Shown here piece by piece: positions 1-12,166 of a stretch of 64,000 nucleotides of DNA (positions are counted from its first letter, which is position 1; each line of letters starts with the position of its first letter). The DNA is from Coniferiporia sulphurascens (lineage: Eukaryota; Basidiomycota; Agaricomycetes; Hymenochaetales; Hymenochaetaceae): positions 930,001 to 994,000 of the forward strand of contig NBBA01000012.1 of the NCBI GenBank assembly GCA_002794785.1. The letters are read 5' to 3'. Below the pieces are notes generated by a model. It did not search any database. It was not told the origin of the DNA and was given only the letters and a program-made list of their open reading frames with translations. The translations under genes and the position numbers were made by a program.

Positions 1-336
1 TCACAGTGGGATGAGAGCAAGACGCGTCTGATCACGACAAATGGCGTCGAATTCGCCCATACTTGTGTGCGTCGATGTACGCGCTGGCCGGCTTTTTCCA
101 AGACTCTCTTCGTCTCCCGACTCTGACACAATCCGCCATCTGCCGTCTCGTCGCAACCAAAGTCTGCAACCAATCCGCTGCTTTTTTGCTCCCGGAGGCT
201 CCGCGCCAGCAGCGCGAATCTGTCTCTTCCATTCGACCTTTCACCTCCCTCACGTATAGCCCTGCAATAGCAGGTTTAAGGGGCACCTTCAATTACGTAT
301 AAAGGGCGGACAACATGCACACTTCCCAGGCAGCCG
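1..336. other. Upstream region of DUG2, no gene recognised
   Basis: Short overlapping reading frames occur on both strands but none resembles a known protein or has convincing splice structure. The stretch probably contains the DUG2 promoter and 5' leader. No clear TATA box was identified. Confidence 0.4.
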
Positions 337-3300
337 ATGTGCAAGCATCCCCATCGCCTCCAGATCGTACGCACTATGCCCTGCTCGTTGGCTGAACACG
401 CGTTAACGGCTGCGCACCTTCCCACTCCCCCTCTTTCTCCAAAAAACTCAGCATCGCTCAGTCGAGATCTCCCCCAGAAGGAATTCATACCGCCACTTAT
501 GCATACGCTCCATACGGAGTTGAGCTCAGTACTGAGTGTTACGGCAGACGAGAAGCATATATTCAGTGGAAGCCAAGGCTGCGACATCTTTGTGAGTCTC
601 CCCACCCCCCATATCCGTCATCGCGATGTGTATTGAACTCCGTAGGTCTGGGAAAGGTCTTCGTTCACTGCAAAGACTACGTTGTGCGGTCACACGGGCA
701 GCGTACTGGCTCTTGAACTTGCCAAAGAGAAGGAATGGTTGATCAGCTCCTCAGGTTTGTAGTCCTGAACTCATGCGTGTGTAATGTGTCCCTTCTTTTG
801 ACCATGCTCTCATTGTTCACCTTTTTCTTACGCACATAGGGGATAGTACCATTAGAGTACGCTGCACTTCAGAGCGGTCAGACAACGTTTTCAATAACAT
901 TCTTTGACCTCACAGGTTTGGTGCACCAAGAACCTTACTCCGTTGTACATCATCAATCCCTACCTAGACACGGATTCTGGAGATCTCTTCTGCCTTTCGT
1001 ACTTGCCGAGTCTGCAAACGGTTTACTTCGGATGTCAGAACACCTCCCTTCAATGGTTCGACTTCACCAGCCTCTCTTCCGAGAAACTGGAGAAATTGGG
1101 CTGTGTATACTCCAGCGGCTCCAACACCCCTGGCCCACTGACTATCCGAGAATCGGATATTCGTCCGGGTTCTAAAAGAAACAAGTTCTTTGGCGATGGT
1201 GTTGCGAGTGGACAGGCCACACCGACGCAGTTATGCCGGGCTGGCGTGCCGAAGCCTCTGTATGTCTTTCAGGTGAAGAGCACAAACGTGATCGACTCCG
1301 CACACCATGGCTACGTGTATTCGATGGCCATGCTACCGTCGACTATGGAGGGTAATGTTGAGAAAGAGGACAGAGACATAGATGATGTCCTTCTTGTCAC
1401 CGGTAGCGGTGACGAGACTGTCAAGGTACTTTCAGCGCTATATACCGCTCCTTCAGTTGCTGAAACTCCCGGGTTGCAGCTATGGCAATGCACTCCTTCC
1501 GGACCTGATTTGTTGCACACTTTTGAAGCGTCAGCTGGCGCTGTCCTTTCACTTGTTGCGCGCCACGAAACAGTCTACGCTGGATGTCAGGATGGACACG
1601 TCAAGGTTTTTGACTTGGGAACAAAAACGCTTGTGCGGACGATTATTGCGCAAGAGGTGAGCACGCGTGACTGCCATTGCTCCGGAAGTGATGTAAGTTA
1701 CTCATTCTTACGCATAAAAGGGCGTGGATATTCTGTCTTTGTCCATGATCGACACCGATCTCTACACTTGCTCCGCAAATGGACGTGTCCAACGGTGGTC
1801 TGCTAGCTTCGACTGTACAGCCTCATGGCCTGCCCATGACGGGATTATACTTTCATCTGTGATTACCTTTTGTAATCAGAGTGACTCTTGGAGGCTCATC
1901 ACAGGAGCTAACGATAACTGTATAAAAGTATGTTTTAGGCCTATCCGGAGGCCGGGAAAACCACTGAAAGATATACTTTCATTAGTTATGGCACATAGAC
2001 AGACCAAAAGTGCGCCGGGGAAGCATGACCGTAAAAGGCAAGGGCGAGTTGGAAACAAACCCGAGCAGGCTCAGTATGCATGGTAAGTTGGCGTAAGTTT
2101 GACACATTCGTCTTCTAAGTTTCGTTTTCTATTTTAAGATACGATGATGCACGCTCTGTCGAAGTTTGTTTCTATTCCGAGCGTCAGCAGCGAGCCGAAG
2201 CACCGTGAGGATTGTCGTCAGGCGGCGATTTGGCTCAAGAAATGTTTAACTCAATTAGGCGCTGAGGCTTCTTTGGTGCGGTCTCTTATAATTGACCCGT
2301 ATATCACTATTCTGATCCTCGTCCGAAGCTTCCTACAGAGGAAGAACGGAACCCGCTCGTGCTCGCGACCTTCCACGGCTCCCAAAGCAGACAAAATCGC
2401 CCGCGCATTCTCTTTTACGGCCATTACGATGTCATCGCCGCACCATCCGATGGCTGGACTTCGGATCCGTTCACACTTACGGGGAGGGACGGTTACTTTT
2501 ATGGGAGAGGCACAACGGACAACAAGGGCCCGATCCTCGCTGTCGCGTGCGCGGCATCGGAGCTTCTTGGGCGCCGCGCGCTCGAATGCGATTTGGTATT
2601 CCTGATTGAGGGCGAGGAAGAGGCGGGTAGCTTTGGATTCAGCGACGCTGTGCAGCGCAACAAGCTGCTGATCGGGCATGTCGACGCGATTCTTGTGAGC
2701 AACTCGACGTGGATCAGCGAGGACCGACCATGTATCACGTATGGGCTGAGAGGGGTGGTGCATTGTAGCATCGGGGTATGTTCTGCCCGCTTTCGATGAC
2801 AATGCCAAGATTGACACAGTTTCCACAGATATCAAGCTCGTTCCCCGATTTACACTCCGGTGTTGATGGCGGTGCGGTGTCGGAGCCCATGTTCGACATG
2901 GTCAAACTCCTCGCCAGTTTGTCAGCGGGACAAAAGGTGCTTATACCCGGATTTTGTGAGTCATTTTATGAGCCTCGTACTTCTCATTCTCCCGCTGAAC
3001 ACTCGATTTCTTTGTTAGACGATTCTGTCCTACCACAAACTACTGTAGAGGGAAAACTCTACGAGCTCCTTTCCACTGTCACTGGACAGACTGCTTCGTC
3101 CTTTTCATCGAAATGGAGAGAGCCTTCGCTTAGTATTCACAGCATCGAGGTGTCCGGTCCAGGAAGTGAGCTTACGTGTCCGTTCCGCAGCGGAAAGATA
3201 CTCATACGTGAACAAAACAGACGCTACTGTCATTCCCGCTTCAGTGAAGGCCAAGGTGTCACTGCGAATAGTTCCCGACCAGGGCTTAGAAGCGATAGTT

Positions 3301-3819
3301 TGTTCGCTAAGGGAGCACCTACAGTCTTCCTTTGAAGCTATCAAATCGCCAAACAAGCTTCATGTATACTTTCCGACTTGTGCTCAGCATTCTTCTTGCT
3401 GATTTCTCGCAACAGGTGACCATCGACAATGCAACAGATTGGTGGCTGGGTGACATCGAAGGTCATTGGTTCCAGGCTCTCGAAGGTGCCGTCAAGGACG
3501 AATGGGGCGTCGAGCCTCTGCGCATCCGTGAGGGAGGAGTACGTTGACCTTTTTCTCTCCAAAAGGGACGCATAAATACTAACACACGATTAGTCTATAC
3601 CTTCTGTTCCATACCTCGAGAAAGAGTTCAAGTGTGGGGCCTTGCATCTTCCACTCGGTCAAAGCTCTGTATGCAATCTCCCCTTCCGGTCGGTTACTCA
3701 AAGACTAACTAAAAGACCAGGACCGTGCACATTTGAACAACGAGCGCATCTCGCTCGACAACCTACAGCGGGGGAAGTCAGTCATAGAGCGCTTCCTAAA
3801 AGCCGTCCCGGATTTATAA
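337..3819 (+). CDS. DUG2: Dug2-like glutathione-degradation protein (WD40 repeats + M20 peptidase)
   Basis: In yeast, Dug2 works with Dug3 in the cytosolic gamma-glutamyl-transpeptidase-independent pathway that cleaves glutathione. The N-terminal half carries WD-type blades ending in GSQGCDIFVW, GDSTIRVW and GCQDGHVKVF. The C-terminal half is an M20 metallopeptidase with metal-binding motifs GHYDV, TTDNKG and EGEEEAGS, then SKWREPSL, LRIVPDQ and the closing stretch LGQSS-DRAHLNNERISLDNL. Readable exons: about 337-591, 646-754, 840-856 (17 nt), 916-1656, 1721 to about 1928, M20 part from 2144, break at 2276-2328, further exons to the TAA at 3817-3819. Start is uncertain: ATG 337 is in frame, but similarity to the family begins near ATG 499. 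The linker between the last WD blade (about 1928) and the peptidase (2144) could not be joined cleanly in one frame, so an undetected splice or a lesion is possible there. Confidence 0.85.
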
Positions 3820-4617
3820 TTGTGTATTAATCGTCAAGAACATATTGCTTTCTACGTAGACGCCGAACGGATTCTTACTTATTTCCCTCCTCCGTGATAG
3901 ATCCATCACATACAGCTTAGACGTTGTCTACCGTTTTGTACAGTATAATTTGTTTTCTAGTCGGGCCCACAGTTAAACGAGATTATATAACCCCATGCTT
4001 AAACTTTTTTCGGATTTCGGATGTATAGGTAATCATCGGCATTGTGATGTCATCCCGCCAATCAACGGATTGGTTCTCTGTTTGTGTTCTTTCTGCTTCT
4101 CCATAAAGGCCCTTCCCGAACGACTCCGGCTAATTTCACTCTACGAAATGCTTGTTATTCTCGTGGACAGCTACTCATGTACGGAAGAATCAATGAATAA
4201 AATGGGATACAAAATACCTGGCAGCTAGCTCAGTTGGGTTTCGGATTCCATCAGAGTACCATAAAGGCATCGGGAAACAAATATGCCGGGCCAAATCGGC
4301 CCCGTATTAACGGGATTTGCAAGGAAAGACAATCTTAAGCCATCCAATGGAGACGTAGCAGACAAAATCTTCCGACTTGTCCTGGATGAATGATGCTATT
4401 CCGACAACTGAACCCCTCAGGATCCACGAAAAGTGGGACTCCACGTGAATTTCTTTTGTACATGGATAGGAGCCATTTTGCCGACTCGGATACGCCATTG
4501 CCTGTAAAGACGAGGCCATCGCACCTTATTTTTTATGCGGACATTCTTCGCCCTTTCCACTATACTCACTACACCTATCGAGCCCGCCACGGATACACTA
4601 TCACAGTAAGAACAGCA
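3820..4617. other. Intergenic, nothing recognised
   Basis: Spacer between the DUG2 stop and the first flavodoxin-like relic. It is AT-rich after the DUG2 stop, as expected for a 3' UTR. Only short ORFs without recognisable content are present. Confidence 0.4.
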
Positions 4618-5509
4618 ATGGCACCCAAAGTTGCAATCATCATGTATACTACTCACGGACACATTACTAAAAGTAAGTGACATCTTGAACTTCCATTTCT
4701 TACAACGCTGACATGTAGCCCGGCAGTGGCTGGCTGAGGTCGTCAAGGCTGGCGTCGAATCCGCCGGAGGAAGCACAAACATCTTCCAGTGAGTCACTTT
4801 TCCTTTCCTCCCCTATCAGAGTCATTGAATTTGAATTTGGATTATTCCTCCCCCCACACCCTTCCCTCTTGCTTGAACAAGATTAAAGAGACGCTAGATG
4901 AGGATATTCTAAAAAAGATGCATGCAGTCACAAAGCCTGGTTACCCTATCTTTGAACCGAAGGAGTTTGAAGAACTACGATACATTCCTTTTTGGCATTC
5001 CCACACTCTATGGAAATATTCTTGGACAATGGAAGGTAAAGCCTGCTTGCGTATTATCTCCATATTGTCACGGCGTTAACAATAGTGATGAAATCCGCTT
5101 TCAGGCCTTCTGGGATGCCACCGGCGGTCTGTGGAAGGCGGGAGCTTTATGGGGCAAGTTTGCGGGTGCATTTGTCAGTACAGCGTCGCCGGGTGGCGGA
5201 CAAGAAATGACAGTCGCGAACGCGATGTCGACGCTAGTGCACCACGGCATAGCCTTCGTGGCTCTCGGATACAAGTACACAAATTCGCAGCTGACGAACC
5301 TTAAGGAGGTACACGGTGGCTCGCCGTGGGGTGCTGGAACGCTTGCGGGTGAAGGCGAACGCTAGCCGAGCGCTCTCGAACTCGAGATCGCGCGGATTCA
5401 AGGCAAAAAGCTTTACGAGACCGTGCAAGGTTTGACTTCAGAAAAACTGTGTTACGGAATGGATGTGCTCCTATTTCTTGAAATATTTCATGTATTCCTT
5501 TCACTTTAG
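4618..5509 (+). pseudogene. Decayed flavodoxin-like NAD(P)H:quinone oxidoreductase (WrbA/Pst2 type), copy 1
   Basis: WrbA/Pst2-family flavoproteins bind FMN and reduce quinones by two electrons. The family signature is clear: start APKVAII, then [14 protein letters not shown], the exon [21 protein letters not shown], a GYKYTN segment and [12 protein letters not shown]. Three lesions are visible. The second splice acceptor (4880-4881) leaves the next exon one base out of frame. An extra base near 4977, in the codons before YDTFLFG, shifts the frame again. A TAG at 5363-5365 cuts the protein just before the conserved C-terminal PSALELEIARIQGKKLYE, which is still readable to about 5430. The lesions are seen directly; loss of function is inferred. 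It pairs with the related copy at 6394-7124. Confidence 0.8.
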
Positions 5510-6393
5510 AGTCGTGAATTGCATTCCTTCTTCTTTGTGCAATTTTAATTCATTCCCTCGTTAGTCTATGTTGTCCTTCCCTTTCCCCTTTAAGCTGTCT
5601 CAAGGTATATCTGTTCAACTATTTCCTCTCCGGCACAACACGGAATATTAATACTTCAAGCGGAACGTTGCCACGCATTGTGATGCTGCCGCGTCAGTCC
5701 GAAAGTCATCCGCTTTGTAGCCGTCTGTATGCTCTACTTTGCTGATGAGCCATTACAATATATGTTACTCCTTACGAGCGTCCACGACGGACTAATGTCA
5801 TTCTGCGGCCTAGTCTTTACACGTCTCAGTGGTCTCAGACCAGAGTGTGAGAATACATTCGATACCTTGCAACGGAGCCGACCCATAATCACATTATGTA
5901 AGCATTGTAGTGATCGGCACGCTCAAAGACGTCATCCCGATAACGGATCAAGACTCTAAAACGGCTTCCTCCGGTCCCGGCCTCTCTCGGACTTCAAAGG
6001 GCTCTTCAAGTCTCCCCGCCGACCGCCGTTATGAAATAATCTCAATGCCCCTTATGAAAATGCATGCCTTGTAACACCGCGAGAGCCTCAGGTCGCCAGA
6101 ATTTCGGTGCTTCTAGGGGTGGCCCTCGAGGTTTCAGGTCACCATTTCGAATATTTTTTGGGTCTAGAGCTAACCTTTGAGCAACTATTCCGGCTTCAAA
6201 TTGCCCCCCTTTGCACTCCAGGCTTCAGAGCGTATTTTCGATTGTGATGAAGACATTCGGTGGCTGTTCTTTTAAAGTCCTTTAAAAGCAGAGCTCGCAT
6301 ATGCTCTCCTGGCAGCAAGCAAGATTCAACGCACTACACAGTCCCTTAGTCAATACCTGCATCCACACCACACATACACCAAAGAGTCAATAA
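5510..6393. other. Spacer between the two flavodoxin-like copies
   Basis: No coding region recognised; short ORFs only (for example 5729-5959) without family resemblance. The 3' end should contain the old promoter of copy 2. Confidence 0.4.
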
Positions 6394-7124
6394 ATATCTC
6401 CCAGAGTTGCAATCATCGTCTTTTCTCCGAACGTTCCCCTCGTTGGCTGTATGTGCTCGGCTGGTTACATGTCTCACATATTGACGCTTTTGTACTTAGT
6501 GGCCGAGGCCGAAAGAGCTGGCATTGCGGCTTACGGAGGAAGACCGACAATTTTCCAGTTCGTGCTCTTCTAAATACGGCCCATGTCGGTTTCGTCACTG
6601 AAAACCCTCCATTATACAGGATTCCCGAGGCCCACGGCCATATGGACGGTCGTGCACCCAACTATCCAGTGTTCGTTGCAGATTACTTCAGGGACTTCGA
6701 CGCGTTTCTCTTTGGCATCCCCACCAATCGCGGTAACTTTCCCCCTCAGTGGAATGTAAGGCGTCATCTCTGCATATCGTCGTCCGCCTACGAGAAATCT
6801 GACATTTTTACCTAGGCCTTCTGGGATACGACCGCTAGAACGTGGGTTCGAGGAGAACTCATAGGAAGGCTTGCGGGTATCTTCACAAGTACAGACCCGT
6901 CGCGTGGACTCGATCCGAATCAAACTGTCTCGTACGCATCGGCAGTGATAGCACACCACGGCATGATGTTCGTGCCGCTCGACCCCAGGAACCGCGCGCA
7001 TGGTGGCGCTCCATCTGGGGGTGCGGTCACTATTGGTTCTCATGGACCAACCGCACAGGAGCTCGCAGTCGCGCAGTCTCAGGGAAGCTCGTTCTGCGAC
7101 AGTGCCGCGAGATTCCGCCGCTGA
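6394..7124 (+). pseudogene. Flavodoxin-like quinone oxidoreductase (WrbA/Pst2 type), copy 2, start codon lost
   Basis: Four exons can be joined in frame: SPRVAIIVFS with a short extension; LAEAERAGIAAYGGRPTIFQ; IPEAHGHMDG to DFDAFLFGIPTNRGNFPPQW; and AFWDTTARTW through FTSTDPSRG, AHHGMMFVPLD and AHGGAPSGGA to a TGA at 7122-7124. All three introns have GT-AG ends and keep frame. However, the codon where copy 1 has ATG is ATA (6394-6396), directly after an in-frame TAA. I see no other in-frame ATG, so the original start seems lost. Relative to the family it also lacks about ten residues between VPLD and AHGG, and the first exon differs from the usual YSMYGHI, which helps form the flavin phosphate loop. 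An unseen upstream start exon would change this reading. Confidence 0.65.
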
Positions 7125-7381
7125 AGAATGTGTGCGAGTAGAAGCACGGATATAAGTAATATAAATAGAATTACAGTGAGATGTGGTGCGCCAAATAGAA
7201 CAGAAATTGCTCATTACCATATGCGGAGTGAGGGGCTTTGATCGACGATCGCCCGGCTGCCCGAAGCTCACATCATGATCATGACGGAAGCCCCGCATCG
7301 CAAGGCATCTCGGTCCCTGCCGTCTGCCGTCCTCCTCTCTCCCTACAACCTCGACAACGCACGCAATACGCTGTTGAACGT

Positions 7382-8793
7382 ATGAGCTCAAAGGCCCTCC
7401 ACAGGAGCTTCGTCGGTCATCTGGGCCGACTCTCGCAAGAACAGGAGGCTGCGCTCACCAAGTTCAAGCTCAATTTAGAGAAAGCCGGTCTCTACTCGCC
7501 CGCAACCGAGACAACGAGCGCATCCCATGACGACGCTACTGTTCTGTATGTTGGGATATTGTGGATGATGCTTGGATCGTGTGCTGATTTCGCGTCGTGA
7601 TCGCCCTATGCCACCTATTCTCTGTCCCGGTGAAGGCGTTTCCTGAGAGCACGTAAATTTGATCTTGCGAAGGCCCAGAAGCAGTTCGCAGACAGGATCG
7701 CTTGGGAGAAGAAACACGACGTCAATAACCTTTTTGCTAACTTTCCGACGGAGGAGTTTGAAAATTCACGGCGGTACTACCCCAGATGGACCGGAAGACG
7801 AGATAGAGTGCGCAATATACAGTTTACATCCGTCAGCATCTTTGATTGATGGCATCGTTCCTTTGCAGCAAGGCCTGCCAGTATACGTATACCGGCTGAG
7901 TGCTCTGTTGGATGATATTCAGGAGGAGATCCATACCGTACCTCCCCAGCGGCGATACGAGCGTATGTGCGTACTTTTTCAAGAATATATCGACACTTTA
8001 TGTGAACTTTGTCGATTCCGTCTTACAGCGTTGTCCTCTACGAGGCGATGACTCGTTTTGTGTCCCCTCTCTGCACGCATCTCCCCCACGAGATTTCTCC
8101 TACACCAATCGCGTCCGTCACGACTATTGTTGATCTAGCTGGTATGTCACTACGCCAAATGTGGCCACTACGTGGGCATTTGCAAGAAGCATCCGAGCTC
8201 GCGAATGCAAACTATCCCGAGACGCTCGGCACTATCGTCATCGTCAATGCGCCATCTTTCTTCTCAACTATCTGGGGCTGGATAAAGGTGCGTCTTCGTA
8301 TAGCTCTCTCCTACTCGTCCTCGGGATTTACTAATGATTTGTGTAGGGATGGTTTGACGAGTACACGCGTGAGAAGATACACATCCTCGGGAGCCTGAAC
8401 AGCGGCGACAGTAACGGGATTACTGCCCTCATCGCACCTGAAGATCTGCCAAAGGAGTATGGCGGCACGCTCGAGTGGGTGTTCTTCGACCCGCCTGCAC
8501 TAGACGATGCGACGCGTGCTGTCATTGGTGAGATGCCGCATGGACCATGGATATTTCAGAACGGAAATGTACTACGGCCGAGTGAGTACGAAGGCGCAGA
8601 CAGAGAGTATCCGACGCCGAGTACTAGCCAAGGGACTGCTGTAAATGGAGTGGGTAGTGGAACGAACGGTGATATTTCAGCAACAGAAGAGGCCGTGGTT
8701 TCCCCCGCCCCTGCGAATGGGAATGCCCACGACATGCCAATGGGCCCCGACGACTCAGGAGAACAGAGTGCTCTGCAGCGCGAGCAGCGGTAG
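7382..8793 (+). CDS. SEC14-like CRAL-TRIO phosphatidylinositol/phosphatidylcholine transfer protein
   Basis: Sec14 proteins exchange phosphatidylinositol and phosphatidylcholine and couple lipid metabolism to Golgi transport. Five exons join in frame: 7382-7545, 7636-7807, 7869-7966, 8029-8287 and 8347-8793. The N-terminal CRAL-TRIO-N part contains RFLRARKFDLAKAQ and WEKKHDV; YYPRWTGRRD leads into the lipid-binding lobe with GLPVYVYRL, then TIVDLAGMSLRQMW, ANANYPETLGTIVIVNAP, FFSTIWGWIKGWFDEYTR, and EDLPKEYGGTLEW. The tail (about the last 80 residues) is low-complexity and rich in Ser, Pro and Gly. ATG 7382 was chosen because it is the first in-frame Met giving a standard N-terminus; another in-frame ATG exists at 7238. 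Family is certain, the specific paralogue is not. Confidence 0.88.
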
Positions 8794-9035
8794 TTAGCAC
8801 GGCCAACTCTCGGGGGTCTCAATAGCTCATTATATTCTCTCCCGTCCTACGGCGCGACATTGCCATAGGGGATTTAACATTACCTGCAATCTCTAAGGGA
8901 ACGGAGGGGAATGTAGGGATTAACGGCTCTTAGAAATACGTATGTATACACGTTTGCAAAGACTGTAAAATAGGCATACTCAATTAAATACATATACCTT
9001 AATGTATCCGCTTCATTTTTCCGATGCAGTGACGG

Positions 9036-10562
9036 TCAGTCGATAACTTCTTCCGCGCTGTCAGCGCCGCTTTCCTTTTCCGCGACTCGCTGTCGCTCTC
9101 TCCGTTCGTATGCTTTGACTTTCTTTTCCAGCTCTTTGTTGGGCTGCAGGTCATAATTAACGCGGTTTTCCCGACTTTGAAATAGCAGGGGGAATATAGT
9201 TACCTGGAAATCAGTGATACCGATTAATTTACTGCAGCCTGCTGCGGGACACTTCTTTTTCGTCGACCGACTCCCACCAAAGTATTCCACGATTGCGTCC
9301 TTGGAGAAACTGTGCTTACAGATTTGTCTATAAACATGAATTAACGTGAGCTATCTGTCTGATTATGCCAAAATAGAAGATGAAAGAGCGAAGAGATACT
9401 AACGATGTCATCGGCTCTTTCAGAATTGTGAGAGTGATCGGGCAGGTGTACACTTGTGAAGCACCGCCCACTTCGATTTCGTCGCTTTCGGAGTCATCAT
9501 CTTCCTCTACAACCGGTAATTCAGTGTATATCCCCTTTTAGAAAAGAGAATATGAACCTCTCTCAATAAACTCGGTCATGGGGGGCATGGCCTGATCGGG
9601 ATGCTGCACTTCCTGTAGGATTAGGAACATTTTTCAGATACACCATGCGAGAGGGAATTGAGGGAATACATCACGGACGTATATGTTCTGCATGAATTCT
9701 ATGTATGTGGCGTCCTTTGCATATTTCTGGCGCGATGTCTTGTTTCCCCAGGCCTCTTTCTTGTCTTCGACGCCACCCTCGTATCTCTCTATCACATTGT
9801 TCTAAACGTACAAAAAATGAAAATAAGGTAATTGTGGTATTCGGAAAGGGAAAGAATACACGAACTATATCTTCGCCGCGTACGAGGTCATTAGCAATCT
9901 GTTCAAGGGTGTCCTGGTGCGCCTTTAGTTCGGCCCGTGTGTCGAGCAGCTCACGCATAGCAGTGTCCATACGTTCAAGCTCCTTCAAAGCCTAAATCGT
10001 CCAACCATGTCATCAATTAATTAATTTTGCGTCAGATTAATGCACATCCTCCCAACACCCCATTCGTACGCACCAGCTCGCCATCTTTGCCTTCGCCCGC
10101 CTCCGCCATAGCCACCGCGACCTCGGCAGTAACCTTGAACGCGGTTTCTTGCACATTGCGCAGGATAAGCTGCCAGTCCGACGCGATCGCATTGACCTTA
10201 TTGCTGTCCGCTTTGGATAACGGCTGGTCTTGGAAATTCTCGATGTCGATCGCTAGGTCCATATCCTCCTCCCGCACGACGTCTGCATTCCCTTCTTCAT
10301 CACCCTCCTCCTCCTCTTCATCCCTATTTCTGCGCCGACTTCTCTCTCTGCCATTATTTCTCTCGCTCTGCGCCCGCGCAGCCTTCTTCGCTTTCTTTGA
10401 CGCACGGCGGCGTGGCTGTTCCTGAGCCTCTCCGTCCCCGTCCTCCTCTTCCTCGACGTCCTCCGTACGCGAGCGCTGGGTCGGATCCTCTTCTTCGATG
10501 TTGTCCTCCGACATCTGGCGGCGGCGCGAACGCGCACTGCTCCCTCGTGAGATAGCCGGCAT
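9036..10562 (-). CDS. NSE2: NSE2/MMS21-like SP-RING E3 SUMO-protein ligase of the SMC5/6 complex
   Basis: NSE2 docks on SMC5 and attaches SUMO to nuclear targets during DNA repair. Exon 1 (about 10562-10074) encodes a basic and acidic low-complexity N-terminus, then a helical region for SMC5 binding (IENFQDQPLSKADSN). Later exons give LKELERMDTAMRELLDTRAE, VIERYEGGVEDKKEAW, FMQNIYVRD, an acidic linker and the SP-RING: YTCPITLTILKEP, ICKHSFSKDAIVEYFG, KKCPAAGCSKLIGITDF, ending in a charged helix at the TCA-encoded stop (9036-9038). The Cys and His zinc ligands of the RING are present. About seven exons; intermediate borders are approximate. It is transcribed toward the SEC14-like gene with only about 240 bp between them. 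Confidence 0.87.
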
Positions 10563-11413
10563 CTTAAGTTATATGTCAAGCTTGATTCAGACGAAGGGGA
10601 TATACGACTTTGAGATGGCTTATTACGTAACGTGTCAATTGAGGGCCGGCATTCTCGCGATTTATTCGGAATACTCCGCGACCTACAGTATATACATGTA
10701 GGATCTCCAATATTTGAGACACGCCTAACCCGCTCTTCCCTTACGTTTGCCGTGTCGGCTTTTCCGTCACCACCTTGGAAGATGAGCGACTCGATGGAAA
10801 TTGGCGACGCCCGCGTCCACTCTAACCCTCCGACACCTTCACAATTATACAATTTGACAAATGTTGGGGTGAGCCAAGTATGTTCCCATGCTGCTGTATA
10901 TGCCCACAAATTAAAACATTATTGCGATCATGCAGACAACGTATTTCCACATATTGAGCTTAATCTTTTATGCGGTAGAGGAGAAGGGATGAGGTAGTAC
11001 AGTATATCATAATATCATAATTTGATCTCACTGCAGTTGGTAACTTGGTAGCCTTACAAAGGAATGACATAATGACTTTTAAGCACGTGACTAAGTCGCG
11101 CGGGCGACGTTTTAATCCAAAGATCCGCGGTAGGCATCCGAGTCTGATTCCGAGGTGCAATAGACTGAAAGCCCACAAAAAACCCTACCTAGTAGTGTCC
11201 CTTCAACCATAAGGCGAGTACATGTATTTGTCAACAGCTCGATTCCGTTAAAAATGGAGACACAGCAGTGACAGCACGACGATTGGATTTTTCAAACACA
11301 GGGCATTTCATTTCAACCAGATACTTTCAAGCTACGGTTACACTCAACACTACCAATAGAACAGGAATCAGACCGATTCTTTATGTCGCTTGGTACTAAA
11401 CCTTTCAGCATGC
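10563..11413. other. Intergenic, nothing recognised
   Basis: Spacer between the NSE2 start and the lectin-like gene stop. Reading frames such as 10632-10997 overlap the likely NSE2 promoter and show no domain. Confidence 0.35.
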
Positions 11414-12166
11414 TCAAACTGTGTTGAACGACCAGAGCTGCTGAAGGGAAGACTCATCGACTTGGAGCGCTGCTTGGTTGTTTACAGACGATGTAATAGT
11501 CTTAGAAGAGTCATTAGACCTTGTAGACGGGATAATCTCGGAGTACATACGCTATTGACATCGGTAGCCACAAGCCTTCCGCTGTCCGAGAAGACAGCAT
11601 CAAATGGCATCATCCTGCATTGTGTTCTGTTAGTATATGCACAACAACAGCCGTATGCGACTTCACACACTTGTAAATGTTCGGTGCGACGTCAACGAGC
11701 GTCCAAACTAGAGGCTGGCCTCCCTGAACGAGCTTTCCGGTCTTATAATAGTGATTGTCATATGAGCTTGGTCATTCGTAATAAAAAGTCCAAATTCTCA
11801 CGGTTGAGTCCACACGAACATAACCTCCTCTGTCCGCAAAGCTCGTCTCATGCTGAGAGGTGAAAAGAGACTGAAGAGTGAACACCGTTTCACCGCTAGT
11901 AGTCGGGTACGTAAGGTACGTCCACTAATGTAATCATAAACGGTTGGCACCGATGAGCCGAGGAAGCGCCCTAGCTGAAGACGTACAGTCTGGTTGTTTG
12001 TCCCTGGAATGCTCTGAGACCAAGCGAGAATGGGATTTCCGTCGACGAGGGCGGAGTTTGCATTGTCAAGCCAGTGTCCAAAACCGATGTTCTGGATTGT
12101 ATAGCTGTTGCCACTAACAGGCGCCACGGAATTTGCGGAAAGAGAGATAGATGCAAGAGCAACCAT
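11414..12166 (-). CDS. Ricin-B-type beta-trefoil lectin-like protein, copy 1 (intact)
   Basis: A small protein of about 165 residues with the beta-trefoil fold of ricin-B/CBM13-type carbohydrate-binding domains. It has no enzymatic chain. Five exons join in frame. Exon 1 (from ATG 12166) reads SYTIQNIGFGHWLDN and ALVDGNPILAWSQ. Exon 2 reads WTYLTYPTTSGETVFTLQS and FADRGGYVRVD. Exon 3 reads KLVQGGQPLVWTLVD. Exon 4 reads MMPFDAVFSDSGRLVATDVNS. The last reads SSVNNQAALQ and LQQLWSF, ending at TCA 11414-11416. The repeated Gln/Leu-x-Trp motif is typical of the fold. The N-terminus is mildly hydrophobic but not a convincing signal peptide. Related loci lie at 15128-15888 and 51216-51999. Ligand unknown. 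Confidence 0.72.

Noticed and set aside
6612..7391. 259-codon minus-strand ORF
   Set aside because: Antisense to the flavodoxin-like copy 2 exons and the SEC14-like start; no domain of its own.
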